DNA from: Hesseltinella vesiculosa
Taxonomy: Eukaryota > Mucoromycota > Mucoromycetes > Mucorales > Cunninghamellaceae
Length of the DNA stretch: 64,000 nucleotides
NCBI GenBank assembly: GCA_002104935.1
Contig: MCGT01000012.1
Coordinates: 248,001 to 312,000, forward strand
Direction of reading: 5' to 3'
This document shows, one piece after another, positions 46,200-57,060 of this stretch; position 1 is the stretch's first letter; every line of letters starts with the position of its first letter. The notes under the pieces are model-generated. The model searched no databases and was not told where the DNA came from. It saw only the letters and a list, made by a program, of their open reading frames with translations. The position numbers were made by a program, and so were the translations under genes.

Positions 46200-47884
46200 A
46201 TGACATCACGCAACATTGGACGACTATCTAACACCGCAATTCAGCGTTACATTGGAAGATACGATATTGATGGGAACAACAACTTCCCAATGACGGAGCC
46301 TCATCCACGTTTGATTCAACCGACCCTACTGCCCCAGATGTTGCGCCACTTGCCCAGTGTTCCGATTGCAAGTGCAAACGACATCTTCCCGAATTTGAAG
46401 GACATAGATGCTGGTACCGAACTTGCATGCGCTGTCGAAGCAGCGGCACTCGCCAACGAACTCCTCCAGCTGAAGCCATGATCCATTGGGATGATCTTGG
46501 TGAAGTCTACTCGCAGTTCGGAAACAATGTTGTCTTACCTCTCAACATTCACCTTCCTGATGATCTCGCAAGCATGCCCGAAGATTATATCATTCGTCGT
46601 GTGATTGCGCATGTCTATGGTGTCACTGGCTTCGAGTTTTATCTTGAGAGAGTCAACAACCCGGCAAAACGCTCTGCAATCGCTTTCTAAGCCTCTTGCA
46701 GTAATTCCAGCAGCTTCCAGCAGCAAATACCAGGTAGCTAATCAGTTCATATCAGGTTGTTGAAAAAGATTGAGTAATACCTCACATTTTATGTATATTG
46801 ACAGAAAGGACCCTTCAACGTTTACACGACCGCATCACAACATACGACTGCAACGGTCGGCTGATCGGTTTTGTGGATGTACAGCAGCATTGGATCCATT
46901 GCACTTTGCATGAAGACAACCTCCACCCCCTGGAAATATCGACTCGCCGCCCTGTTGATGATCAAGTTAGACGCTTCATCCATAACTTTGCTATTGGTCG
47001 AAGCCCTACAACTATGCACGACAAAGCGAACATACGTTTCCCCGCTGCCATGTTGACATATGCGCAAGTGTACTATTGGTACAAGCAGTCCCTTGAACGA
47101 TATTACCGATGCGAAGACAATGCGCTGCACTCAGCTCAGCGCCTCTTGCAAATGCATGAGGTTAACAACTTTGGACAGGTAAATAGAGGGAGAGGAAAAG
47201 AATGACAAGAAAAAAAAGTGCCAGGATGAAAACTGAGAGAGATGGCAAATTGCTGCGAGACAGTGGAGCTATGGACCTTGCTAGTATACTGTAGTCATAT
47301 CACAGAATAAACTGACCCTCATACCATTTAATCTAATACTTTATTTTTCTGCGGAATCGGCGTGCTTAATTTAATTAGCTGGCTTTCAGTAACGACGGAG
47401 AAAACCCAGTTCATCGGTTTTTATACCCCATTTCTGCAAGTCTGCACCGGTATTCGCAGTGAAGAAATAAGTGAATTTCATATTGATTCAACTTTTAAGA
47501 CAGACCGTGAATCATTTGAACTCTTTGCTTTGATTGCCACCATCAGAGGGTCTGGATTTCCCGTGGCTTACCTTCTTGTCAGACGCCCAGTTGGTCCCCG
47601 CCGAAGCCAAACAAACGAAGATGATAATGAAGAGACTGATAGCTACAGAGTCAATGCACTCAAGATATTCCTTGGGTGTTTAAAAGATCGGCATGGACTT
47701 GATCCGACATATATTTTCTGCGACAAAGATAAAGATCAATTGAATGCAATCCGAAGCGTTTTCAGTCCAGAGAAAATTCGTCTCTGTAGTTATCGGTCAG
47801 CTATGAAGAGAGAGCTCCGTTTCGGCACTGATCCTATTTTTAACTCCCGCACTGATAGGGTGCAAATGATTTCGCCTGAGGTGT
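46200..47884 (+). mobile_element. Decayed Mutator-like (MULE) transposase gene
   Basis: Four blocks of one transposase family lie in order. A Cys-rich ribbon (CSDCKCKRHLPEF, then CWYRTCMRC) leads into MIHWDDLGEVYSQFG and a beta-rich segment up to 46690. After a spliceable intron (GTAGCT to TTGACAG, ending 46801) comes TLQRLHDRITTYDCNGRL to LLQMHEVNNFGQ. The DDE-type core follows from 47380: FHIDSTFKTD, FELFALIATI, GFPVAYLLV and ALKIFLGCLKDRHGLDPTYI, then CDKDKDQLNAI. The frame changes between the ATG at 46200 and the Cys-rich block, and again near 46660. The normal HLKRA-like segment reads CSYRSAMKREL, and a stop at 47882-47884 removes the C-terminal part. It is therefore inactive. Terminal inverted repeats and target duplications were not found. 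Confidence 0.75.
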
Positions 47885-48395
47885 GATCAAAGTGAAGTTT
47901 GCTCAAGTACAACGTTGCATTTACGACTAATTGGGAGGCTTTGCAAGACAGGATCCTTGATGTGGGAGGAATCAGTAGGCGGACGGTGAAGACGTCGCCT
48001 GACTTGAGGAGAGCGAAAACTAGCCATTCAGCAGGGTTCCCAATCTGTACCTGATGTCACTCCCCGATCTTTCTGATGCAGCTAGCCTTTTTTAAGCCAA
48101 GTGAAAATTGAATAGCCGTTTGATCAAGCGCAAATTCATCGAGGTGACTTTTACCCGGTAACGCAAAATAGTGGCTTCAAACCTTTGATTCCTGACGCTG
48201 TGCCTGGACTAGAAGCGTAACCGGTGTTGACTGGTTACGCAGGGGCAGTGTCCTTTTCCTTGGGATCCACCCATTCGGTGTATGCTCTTTCGGTTATGGC
48301 CTCGCTTGTTTTCCGGAACAGGATGAGACCAAGAAGCTACAGCTCTCGTGTTTTAATATGTATTTCATTAAATATGCAGAGGGAGGAGGGGAAAC
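47885..48395. other. Right part of accessory island and 3' region of FUR1
   Basis: This 511-nt stretch follows the stop in the MULE relic. The first 150 nt may still be decayed transposon sequence; no family motif is recognised there. The remainder should contain the 3' UTR of FUR1, whose stop is at 48396. No ORF is supported. Confidence 0.4.
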
Positions 48396-49431
48396 TTAGT
48401 TGTCAGTGCCAAAGTAGCGACAGCCAAAGTCACCGCAGCCGGGGAGGATGTATTTATCACCGTTCAAGCCTTGGTCGACTTCAGCAACGACGATTTTGAC
48501 CTTGGGGAATCGTTCGGCGAAAGCATTGATACCCTCAGGGCTAGCAATCAAGTTCAAAAAGATGATATGGTTTTCGGGAACACCGTTGTCCAGCAACACT
48601 TCAACAGCCTTCATGGCAGAGCCACCGGTAGCTATGGTCATGAAGGAAAGGCTGGGTGAGTTGGGTGGCGTCGTTGGTGGCTTGCCAATGGTACTTACCA
48701 AGCATGGGATCTAAGAGTAAGCAGTAGCGGGAGGCAATGTCGTTGGGAAGCTTTGCGTAGTAGAGCTACAAAAAATGTTCACACGGTGAGATCTCGGTGC
48801 ACCAGGTCATGCCACATCACGTTCCCACCATTTGTTTCTATCCTATCTCTGTTGACTACACCTTCTTACCTTGGGAAGATGAGTTTCTTCATCGCGTTGG
48901 ATAAGGATCTTGCCGATGCGCACGCTCCTATTGAAAATAAATGATAAGCCATCGGACGGGTTGCAGTTTTTTTTTTTTTGGAATAGGATCAATTTACCGG
49001 CAGCAGTCTCTCAATCCTTGTTCCATGGCTTCACCAGCACGCATAATCGATACACCACAAATACGGCCTTGGAAGGACAAACCGTTGTAGACGTTGCCGG
49101 TAGGTGTTTCAACGTCCTTTTCGACCACAGGCAAATGGTTCAAACCTAATGAAGATTAAAAAGAGAGCTAAAGCATGAGGTCCCGGTCTCGTTATCGCTA
49201 GCCACCATGTGTAGCATTGATAGTCATGGAGTAAAGGTATATGCAATTGGAATAGTCCTTCTTACCTTCTTCCACGAGAAGGCGGATAATGCGATCAGCA
49301 TAAAAAATAAAGTCGGCACGAGGCGTAGACTTGGCACGAATGATAGTCATGAGGCCCTTGAGTTGTGAAGTGGCATTGAGCACCTTGACAGTAGAAGGAG
49401 GGGTATAGGTCGAAGTAGCTTGATCTGACAT
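48396..49431 (-). CDS. FUR1: Uracil phosphoribosyltransferase (EC 2.4.2.9)
   Basis: Exons 49431..49266, 49145..48998, 48927..48870, 48765..48699 and 48631..48396; phases 1, 2, 0, 1; 224 aa. It salvages uracil to UMP with PRPP, and in fungi the enzyme converts 5-fluorouracil (from 5-fluorocytosine) to its toxic nucleotide. The PRPP-binding motif LLDPMLGTGGSA spans the last intron. Other family marks are NGLSFQGRICGVSIMRAGEAME, VRIGKILIQRDEETHLPKLYY, and the uracil-binding C-terminus ILPGCGDFGCRYFGTD. There is no targeting signal, so a cytosolic enzyme is expected. The sequence looks intact. Confidence 0.97.
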
Positions 49432-50055
49432 TGTTGATTAAAGAATCGTTGAAGAAAAAAGAAAAAGAAGGGGAAAAAAAAAAATTTGCGGTGCCACAAA
49501 AAAAAAATACGTTTCAAAGCGCGGGAAAAAAGTTTTTCTTCTGTGTAGCGAGGCCAATGTCAGTCCATACGCTTCCGTACCAATGACATCATGCTCAATT
49601 AAAAGAGCAAGTGCTAACAGTTGTTGATGAAAGTTTACTACGGATGATAAGCAAAGTTTCAGTGCATTGGGTAAAAACCCCACTGTCCAAAGGGGCGACT
49701 TTCAAGCTGCTGCTGGCAGCTTCACAACCCTCGAAAACACCTGGATTTTCACAAACTTGAAAATCACCAAGGTAAGCTTCCCAAGCTATAATCGATTTTC
49801 AGGTGCTCGGGTATAATTACTCATCAGTGAACCCTGAACAAAACCTTGCTTATCAGTATTTTTGTACGGTTGCACAGACAAGTCTGTCACTCTGCATGAT
49901 AGCTAGATTTGGAAAGTCATGCTTCCATCGCCCCAAATGAAAATGACCAAAGGTTGCTGTGAAAATTATGGATGAACTGTGCCTCTGCAACTCTTGCAGC
50001 GAATCAGGGGAGAGTAGGTTTTGGCGGGAGGCTTTGCACTCCGTCAGGACGGTGC

Positions 50056-50073
50056 CTGAACGTGCACGTTCAG
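50056..50073. repeat. 18-nt perfect palindrome
   Basis: CTGAACGTGCACGTTCAG is its own reverse complement over all 18 bases. It is flanked by two direct copies of CAGGACG, at 50045-50051 and 50073-50079. It could be a homodimer binding site or the tip of a short inverted repeat. Confidence 0.8.
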
Positions 50074-50214
50074 CAGGACGTCGAGATTTCGTTGATTTTT
50101 CACCTGATCGCATACGGGGGAGGTTCCCGGAGCAGGGGAGCCATCCTGGATAATAAAGGGTGTATTCTAAACAGCAATCTTGAGCTGGATAGATCGGCGT
50201 TTGAATAGATGTAG

Positions 50215-50335
50215 TGTAGAAGGGCACATAGACTCTGAAAAAAAAAAAGTCGTTCATTAGCTTTGCCCAGCCAATTTGCTGCATATTTAGTTTTCGCTCC
50301 GGCGATCTCTCAGTACCAAAAAATGACGAAAAGCC
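50215..50335 (-). repeat. Possible interspersed repeat, copy D (reverse orientation)
   Basis: Read on the minus strand, AAATTGGCTGGGCAAAG is followed about 10 nt later by a T run and TTTCAGAGTC, the same order as in copies A-C. An ATTTTTTGG block stands at the matching distance upstream. The flanks are weaker than in A-C, so this copy is less certain. Confidence 0.4.
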
Positions 50336-50541
50336 AAGGTTATTTATGACAATGTCAAAGTATCTGCTCAGCTAATATCGTAAAGAAGAAAAGAAGTCAA
50401 AAAATGCTGTAGTAGAGAAAAACTTTCGATTGAAATTCCTGATTGCCTGACCCATCCGCCTCGGGAGAAACTAATTTTATTCATATTCTACTTTGCTATG
50501 GTACACATAAGACACAAGATTAAACTACAAGGGGCGACAAC

Positions 50542-52074
50542 TCATGATGAACCCATACCGGGAATCCAAGAAAGCCATTGCTTGCTTTGGCGATTGCGTC
50601 GAGGATAAAGATCGTCTTCGTCCCGAGGTGGAAAAGCAGTGGACATGGGGGAAGTGGGTGGGTGGCGATGGGCACCACTGTTACTGCTTCTGCTATTGGT
50701 GCCGTAAGAGGGGGTGTCGATATAGTAGCGATCATGCCAATCGGTGGCGACGGGTGATGATGTCGAGGGGTAATAAAAAGCTTCGCCGCTGCCGCCGCCA
50801 GACATGGACACGGAGGCATCTGCCATTACACCCATTGGATGCTTTTGGAATTCTTGCTTTTGACGTTTGAGTAGCATACCTCGACGACGGCGACGTACAA
50901 AGAAGAAGAGAACGACAGCAACAATGGTCAGACCAGCTACACCGCCCACGGCGGCGCCTACGATGGTGCCAACAGAGGCGCCTTTTCCAGATTGGTCATT
51001 TCCTGAGACATTTTGAATTGGGACAGGGATGCTGTGCATCAGAAAAAAAAGAGGAGGGAGATGAACAGAGAATAAAAAATGTCAGGAGCTTACACTGTGG
51101 GGATGACGGTCTGTAGGGTGAAGGTGCTTTGGCCAATGACAACAACGGTTTGGGTAGGGATCCAAGTGGTGATCAAGGTTTCGGTGGTCGGTATGGTGAC
51201 AGGGGGAGGTGGAGGAGGTGGGGGCGGGTGGACAGTCGTGGTGACTGGAGGAGGAGGAGGAGGAGGTGGTGGTGGTAAGGTTGTTGTAGGTGGATGCTGG
51301 GTGGTTGTTGTCGAAGGAGGCGGAGGGGGGGTGGTCGTGGAAACAGGAGGAGTCGTAGTGGTGGAAGGAGGAGGTGGAGTGGTGGAGATGGGAGGTGGCG
51401 TGGTGGTAGGAGAAGGAGGTGTCGTTGTTGGTTCAATGGAAGTAGGTGGAACCGAAGTAGGCGGGTTGGAGGTGGTTGGGGGTGATGTGGTTGGGTCAAC
51501 GGATGGTGAAGAAGGTGGGGTGTCTGAGGAGTTCATAGGTGGTGGTAAGGATGAAGAAGGCGTGGCTGTATTGGAATTTGAAACTGGAGGGACAGTTGTT
51601 AAATGAGGTGTGGTGGCAGGTGGAGGTGCAGTTGGAGGATGTGAGGCTGAAAGTGTTGGTTCCGAAGTAGGAGAGTCAATGTGGTTGGAAGTCTGTGTGC
51701 TATATATAGAGACAAAAAAAAAAAAAAAAGCGGCAAACGGATGTGAGTTCCGCGTTGTTATGCTAAGTTTAGGTACAGTTTTATTTTTGACTTACGGCTG
51801 ATTTTGCGTTTGCTGAATCGAATGAGGTGGGGATTGTGTTGACATGCGCACCAAGATCTCAATTGTGTCAATGAGGCTAGAAAGAGAAAAGAAAAAGAGA
51901 AGACGCAAGAAATAAAGCGTGGAAGGTTTTTGATGTCAAAATCCAAACACCGACCGAAGGAGGTAAAAAAAAAGAGGCACTTGCACCTGCGTAGTATTGA
52001 GAGAACAGGAAGAAAAAGAAAGGGATGGCAAATTTATGTTGCCAATTTTTAAATGCCCTGCGTCTGGTGACCAT
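50542..52074 (-). CDS. Mucin-like single-pass membrane protein (Ser/Thr/Pro-rich ectodomain)
   Basis: Exons: a signal-sequence exon starting at 52074 (MVTRRRAFKNWQHKFAIPFF) with an uncertain 3' end, then 51876..51796, 51699..51094 and 51031..50542. The last three join in phase; the first junction could not be fixed. Alternatively translation starts at the internal ATG near 51846 (MSTQSPPHSIQQ). The ectodomain is an almost pure Thr/Pro/Ser repeat, including runs of 9-10 prolines, suited to dense O-mannosylation. It is followed by one membrane helix (TIVGAAVGGVAGLTIVAVVL) and a basic stop-transfer RRRRR. The 140-aa cytosolic tail is Ser/Tyr-rich. The layout resembles fungal cell-wall stress sensors (Wsc/Mid2 type), but no WSC domain is present. 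Confidence 0.78.
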
Positions 52075-52543
52075 AACGCATCCTATGAGAGATCGAAAAA
52101 AGAGAGATAAACAAAAAAACCCACCGGAGTCGCCGCCACACTTTCAAAGTTTCTCTTGTTTCGTTTGTCTTGGACTGTTCCATTCCAAAAATAAACAAAT
52201 GCATAGCAAAAAAAGGCACATGATACACTGGGCTTTGTTAGAAAAGCTGTAAAAAAAAAAGCAAGGTTGATCCCTACTTATCAAGGGCTCTTTTTTTATC
52301 AATGCCAATTGCTCAAATTGGCATATGAAACGAGTCCTTTTTTTTTTTTGGATCTAGACGTCCACGTTTACAATGCAGCAACAGTGGAACAGGCAAAAAA
52401 GGGTGCCTTCTCACGCACTTGCTTCAATTGCGAAAGGTGTGTGGCAGTTCACACGTTGATCTGGACGGACATTGAATCCCGTCAACCCTGCACCATTTCC
52501 GCTCTTCCCATTTTGCTTTTTCGCTTGTTCCTGCCTTTGAAAA
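52075..52543. promoter_or_regulatory. Divergent intergenic region, mucin-like gene / malonyl-CoA synthetase
   Basis: This 469-nt spacer between divergent starts contains both promoters. Short frames near 52380-52540 have some protein-like words but no domain. A T/C-rich tract precedes the ATG at 52544. Confidence 0.5.
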
Positions 52544-54599
52544 ATGGCTTTGTTGCTACCTGATTTTCCTTTGTTTAAGAATGCATTGGCCTATGCAAAA
52601 GACCCAAACAACATAGCCATTGATGACCAGATCCTACAAAAGCAGTTTACCTATGCTGAATTGGTATTTGCTGCTGCTTCACTTCGCAATCGCCTGCTGG
52701 CCGGCAAAGCGTAAGACAGCAGCGAGCTTAATCCAGCCATTCGTATTGACGCTCATCCTATATTCGCGTAGTGATCTTGAAGAACAGCGTATTGCTATTC
52801 TGTGCCCAAGGTAATAGGACTGTTGTTAACTACCACATCTGCGTTGCTCATTTCTATTTCAACTTTTTTTTTTTTTTTTCTGAAGTGGATTCGCCTACGT
52901 GGTTTGTCAATGGGCAGTCTGGGCTGCTGGCGGCATTGCTGTTCCTATCTGTACCTCCCATCCCGTAGCAGAACAAGTTTACACGGTGACTGATTCCCAA
53001 GCGACGCTTCTGCTCGTCCATACTTTTTACCAAGACCGCCAGGCTGCGTTGGTCAGGGAAACCGGCATTGAAGTGCTGGCCCTGACTGAACAAGAACTCC
53101 TGCCCTCTGGTCAGCCGGTAAGATTTCTACTAGAGCCTGGTAGTAGCAACCTGACACGTTATTTTTGTGGCAGGCCACGTTGCCTGGATTGATAGAGATG
53201 GACGTACAGCGTCGGGCAATGATCATCTACACTTCTGGCACCACAGGCAAACCCAAAGGCGCGGTTTCAACTCACGATAACATCGATGCTCAAACGTCCG
53301 TGTTGGTGGATGCTTGGCATTGGACAGAAAAGGACAGAATCTATCATATTCTGCCATTACACCATGTTCATGGCGTCATCAATGCCTTAGCATGTCCTCT
53401 GTTTGCTGGTGCTACCGTGGAAATGCACGAAAAGTTTGATGCTAGAAAAACTTGGCAGCGCTGGGTTGACACAGAAGAAAAGGACAAGCCTAAGCTGACA
53501 ACATTCATGACCGTGCCTACTGTCTATGGTAAATTATTGGATTGGGCGACAACCATTTTGACGTTGACTTCTTCTTGCGCTTAGCCAAGCTAATTGCTAT
53601 TTACAAGGCCGCTCCATCCAATGACCAGCAAAGGTATCGCAAGTCCTGTAACCAATTCCGATTCATGGTGTCTGGTTCGGCAAGTCTGCCTACGCCAATG
53701 CGTGAAGAATGGGAGCGAATCAGCGGACAAGTACTGCTGGAACGCTACGGCATGACAGGTAATGGGCGGGTTTCCCATTGGTAAAAAACTACTCACCGCC
53801 TTTTTTCTGATTGCAGAGCTTGGTATGGCATTGAGTCAGCCGTATGACGACCGATTGGAAGGCACAGTAGGCTTTCCCTTGAAAGATGTTCAAGTGCGTC
53901 TCTTGGCGGAAGTAGAAGGTTCCGAGATTGGCACGGATGTATCTGAAACGCGCAATGTTCCTGGCTTGCTCCATGTCAAGGGCCGCAATGTGTTCAAGGA
54001 GTACTGGCAGCGCCCTGAAGCCACTGCCAAGGAAAAAGTCGATGGATGGTAAACACACGAAAATGAAATAGGGCCAGCTCCAAACGACTCCTTCATATTT
54101 TATTCTTAGGTTTGCCACTGGTGACTTGGTTATGCGGACAGGCCAAAAGGGCTATTACCAAATTCTTGGCCGCAACAGCATTGACATCATCAAGACGGGC
54201 GGCGAAAAAGTCAGCGCCTTGGAAATCGAACGTGAAATCCTGTCCTGTCCGTCTTTGGCTGTGGCTGACGTGGCAGTCGTAGGTGTACCCGATCCTGAAT
54301 GGGGACAGCGTGTAGCTGCTGCCGTTGTATTGGATGCCAACGAGGTAATATAGAAAAGAGAAGGGCCCTGGAGTGTGAGGGTGAAAAAAAAAAAAAGAAA
54401 ATTCTTAGATGAGGGAATTTACGCTACCCTTTTTTTTTTGCCATTGAAATAGACTCTGGATCTAGACACATTGCGCATCACGTTGAAGAATCGATTGGCT
54501 GTATACAAGGTGCCATCGATGCTCAAGGTGGTCGATCAATTACCGAAGAATGCGATGGGCAAAGTGACGAAAAAAGACCTGGTACCATTGTTCCTGTAG
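52544..54599 (+). CDS. ACSF3: Malonyl-CoA synthetase, ACSF3-type acyl-CoA ligase, 526 aa
   Basis: Eight exons: 52544..52710, 52772..52810, 52886..53117, 53174..53528, 53585..53758, 53817..54048, 54110..54344 and 54453..54599; all phases fit. The ANL-superfamily AMP-binding motif [11 protein letters not shown] is at about residues 165-175, followed by [49 protein letters not shown] and [20 protein letters not shown]. The acyl-adenylate lysine lies in [12 protein letters not shown]. The pattern follows ACSF3, which activates malonate, and methylmalonate in animals, for mitochondrial fatty-acid synthesis. No clear presequence is seen in this model (the start reads [11 protein letters not shown]), so the compartment is open. 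A missed upstream exon could supply one. Confidence 0.92.
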
Positions 54600-54880
54600 A
54601 CGAGTTTGAAACATTAAAGTTTTTTTTTTAAGCATTTGCCATTCCTCCTCCCTTCCCCCTCTCGTCGTCTACCTCCTAGTATCATCTTTTATTTTTTTTC
54701 ATTGAATTCCCTGTTATAGAAAAGAATGATCACCAAGTCTCCGGAACCCCTTCCTATCCCGTCATTTTTTTCAGCGTCGTCTGCATAAAAGGCCATGTTG
54801 TCCCCACCCCTCTCACACCTTGTGCTACTTGCAACAAACTTTGTCTCTCTCTCTCTTTTTTTTTTTTTTTTTTTTTTGAA
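54600..54880. promoter_or_regulatory. Intergenic promoter region of secreted Ser/Thr-rich gene
   Basis: A CATAAAAGG element lies at about 54785-54793, some 90 nt before the start, followed by CT-rich sequence and a T run of about 19 nt ending directly before the ATG. This is the typical promoter layout in the window. Confidence 0.45.
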
Positions 54881-57060
54881 ATGGTCTTGCTGAATACAGT
54901 CGCTGCTGCTCTACTTTTATCAACGTTAGCCAATGCTAAAGCCTCCGAACCAACCTCTTGTTTTAATTATGTTGCCTTTGGAGAAGGTCATTCCTTTTCG
55001 GTGGCCAGACTAGATCTCTCCAAGGGGCCAGCAGATATTGCATCTGTACAACAGGCCTGTCAAACCAGCTGTCAGAACTCAAATCTGATGACTTTTACCC
55101 GATCGAGGATGACTCTGCCTGTCACCACCTTGGACAATGCTGTTGATGAGCTTCGAAGAGCCAAGTTCTTTCAACCTGACCAAAACTATTATGTCGTAAA
55201 GCCTTTTTCTCAGCTTTCAAAACTCCGTAGCTCACTTTTTTTTTTTTTTTTTTTGCAGCACAACATTTTTAACGACAAAAAGCAAGGCCTGGGCTGTGTC
55301 CGTTTGGAACAGTAAGTTTTTTTAATTTTAATTTTTAATTTATTTGGTTGTGCCCTTGGTATTCATCCCGTGCCTTCCTCGATTTTTTGTAGAGGCCCTT
55401 TGTTTGCTCATTATCCTGCAAAACATTCAGCCTGTCGCAACACCCAGGTAAGATCCCTACGGAAAAAGACTCCAATGTATGACTGACTGTTCATGATTTT
55501 TGCCAGTTTGCCATTTGTGGCAAGACCATGATCTCGACTGAAGCTGTATCAGACGATACCAGTGCCATAAAAGATAGCGACAACATCGTCTCCGATATCA
55601 GCAGTGAGAGCACACACATTATGACCGAGGATGAACATTTGCAAGAAGAAACGTTGGAAGAAACCCTGGATCCAAATGACACCCAAGAACTGACTTATAC
55701 AGCTGTTGTTGACGGTCTTATTGACAATGAACATGAAGACTCATTTGCCAGCTTCCCTAAACACTTGGCCATTCCTAAGCAAAACTCAGGTACGGCTGTG
55801 GACGATCTGGCCGACGAACACGAAGTCGTGCAGGCCAATCACCAGAAAAGAGATGGCACCCCAGGCACTCAGCACGACGCTTATCGGGTCGCAGACAGCA
55901 CGCTTTACGACAACCTTTTGGGAGAATGCCACGGGTTGAACAACGCTGGCCTCGATGAAATGGATACCACGTCGTCAGCCATCTGCCTCGATCAATACAG
56001 GGTCAAGAAGGAGTCTCTTGAATCCAGGGACTCGCACTTCCAAGTCTACTATATAGCCCAGCCTTTGGCTTCAGCAGAAACAGCAGCCAGCATGTGTAGA
56101 TCCATGAGCTTCAATGGGTTGGGTCACATCAAGTCCCAGACCTATGCCGAGCTGACGGGATGGCTTTCCAATGTGCCCAGTATGAAGCTCGAGAAGCGCC
56201 AATTCAACACCTTCAGCAGTGAGGCATCCACCATGCCCGCTTCCTTTTCCTCCTCGGTGTCGTCGCTACCATTATCCTTTGCCTCCTTTGTAGTCTCGAC
56301 GACAACGGCACCTGTGACCCCGTCCTTGGCACCACCCGTGATCTCTACTTTAGCATCATCCGTGTCATCGTCTGTGATCTCTACTATGCCGTCCTCCTTC
56401 ATGTCCTCATCAATGATGTCAACTTTTGCTTCTCTTGCGCCATTGCCATTGATCTCAACGTCTGTTTCCTCCATGTCCTCGTCAATGATGTCTACTTTCT
56501 CTTCCTCCATGCATATTCCAGCTATCCCAACCTCGTATTCCTCCATTTCCTCGTACGAGTTCTCAACCTCCACTTCATCGATGCACGTGCCAGTGGCCAC
56601 CGCTTCTGTCATGCCCATTGCACTTCTACCTGCCTCACTGTCCACTATGGTTCCACCTGTATTCCCGCCAACGACACACTCTGTGCACTCGAGCGAGGCT
56701 ACGGCTTTAACAACTAGCCACAGTAGCGTGTCGTCGAGCGTCATCAGCAAATCCACGTTCAGCGCCTCGACCAGCAAGTCCACAACCTCCACTCTTCCCA
56801 TGTCATCCTCGACAACGATCTCGAGCAGCCCTCTTCCTACCCTTCACGGAGAGAACGGCAGCGGCAATGTCAACGGCAATGGCAACGGCAACCAACCATC
56901 CACACCTGGATCCATGAAGCCGGTGGATATTATCATTGGTACTTGGAACGGTGATGCATATGTGGCAAAGATGAACGATCAATGCCTGATGTACTCCGTT
57001 GCAGGAGGCATTCATCTGGGCAAGTGCGATGAAGCCAATGCTTTGTTGTGTCAAAAGTAA
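54881..57060 (+). CDS. Secreted Ser/Thr-rich protein with Cys-rich ends, 658 aa
   Basis: Exons 54881..55195, 55259..55311, 55393..55447 and 55507..57060, phases 0, 2, 0. A clear signal peptide (LLNTVAAALLLSTLANAKA) is cleaved near residue 20. A Cys-containing domain follows (SCFNYVAFGEG, VQQACQTSCQNSN, GCVRLEQ, FAICGKTM). An acidic linker leads to a partly similar second Cys-containing segment (GECHGLNNAGLDEMD to MCRSMSFNGLGHIK). A 200-residue Ser/Thr/Met/Val-rich region follows, and the C-terminus ends NDQCLMYSVAGGIHLGKCDE...LLCQK, which resembles the end of a C-type-lectin-like fold. A cell-wall or secreted adhesin-like role is possible. The lectin link rests on Cys spacing only. No membrane helix or GPI signal is seen. 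Confidence 0.75.

Larger units (their letters stand above)
49432..50541. other. Intergenic region, FUR1 / mucin-like gene
   Basis: This 1.1-kb stretch between two minus-strand genes holds the FUR1 promoter. A minus-strand frame at 50284-49853 (143 codons) has mixed composition and no domain. The stretch includes an 18-nt perfect palindrome (50056-50073) and a probable minus-strand copy of the interspersed repeat (about 50215-50335). Confidence 0.45.

Noticed and set aside
49853..50284. Minus-strand ORF of 143 codons upstream of FUR1.
   Set aside because: It covers the palindrome and repeat copy D, starts with homopolymer-coded Phe residues and shows no recognisable motif.
51079..51606. Plus-strand Gly/Val-rich ORF of 175 codons.
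   Set aside because: It is the antisense of the Thr/Pro repeat of the mucin-like protein, whose own frame has a signal peptide and membrane helix.
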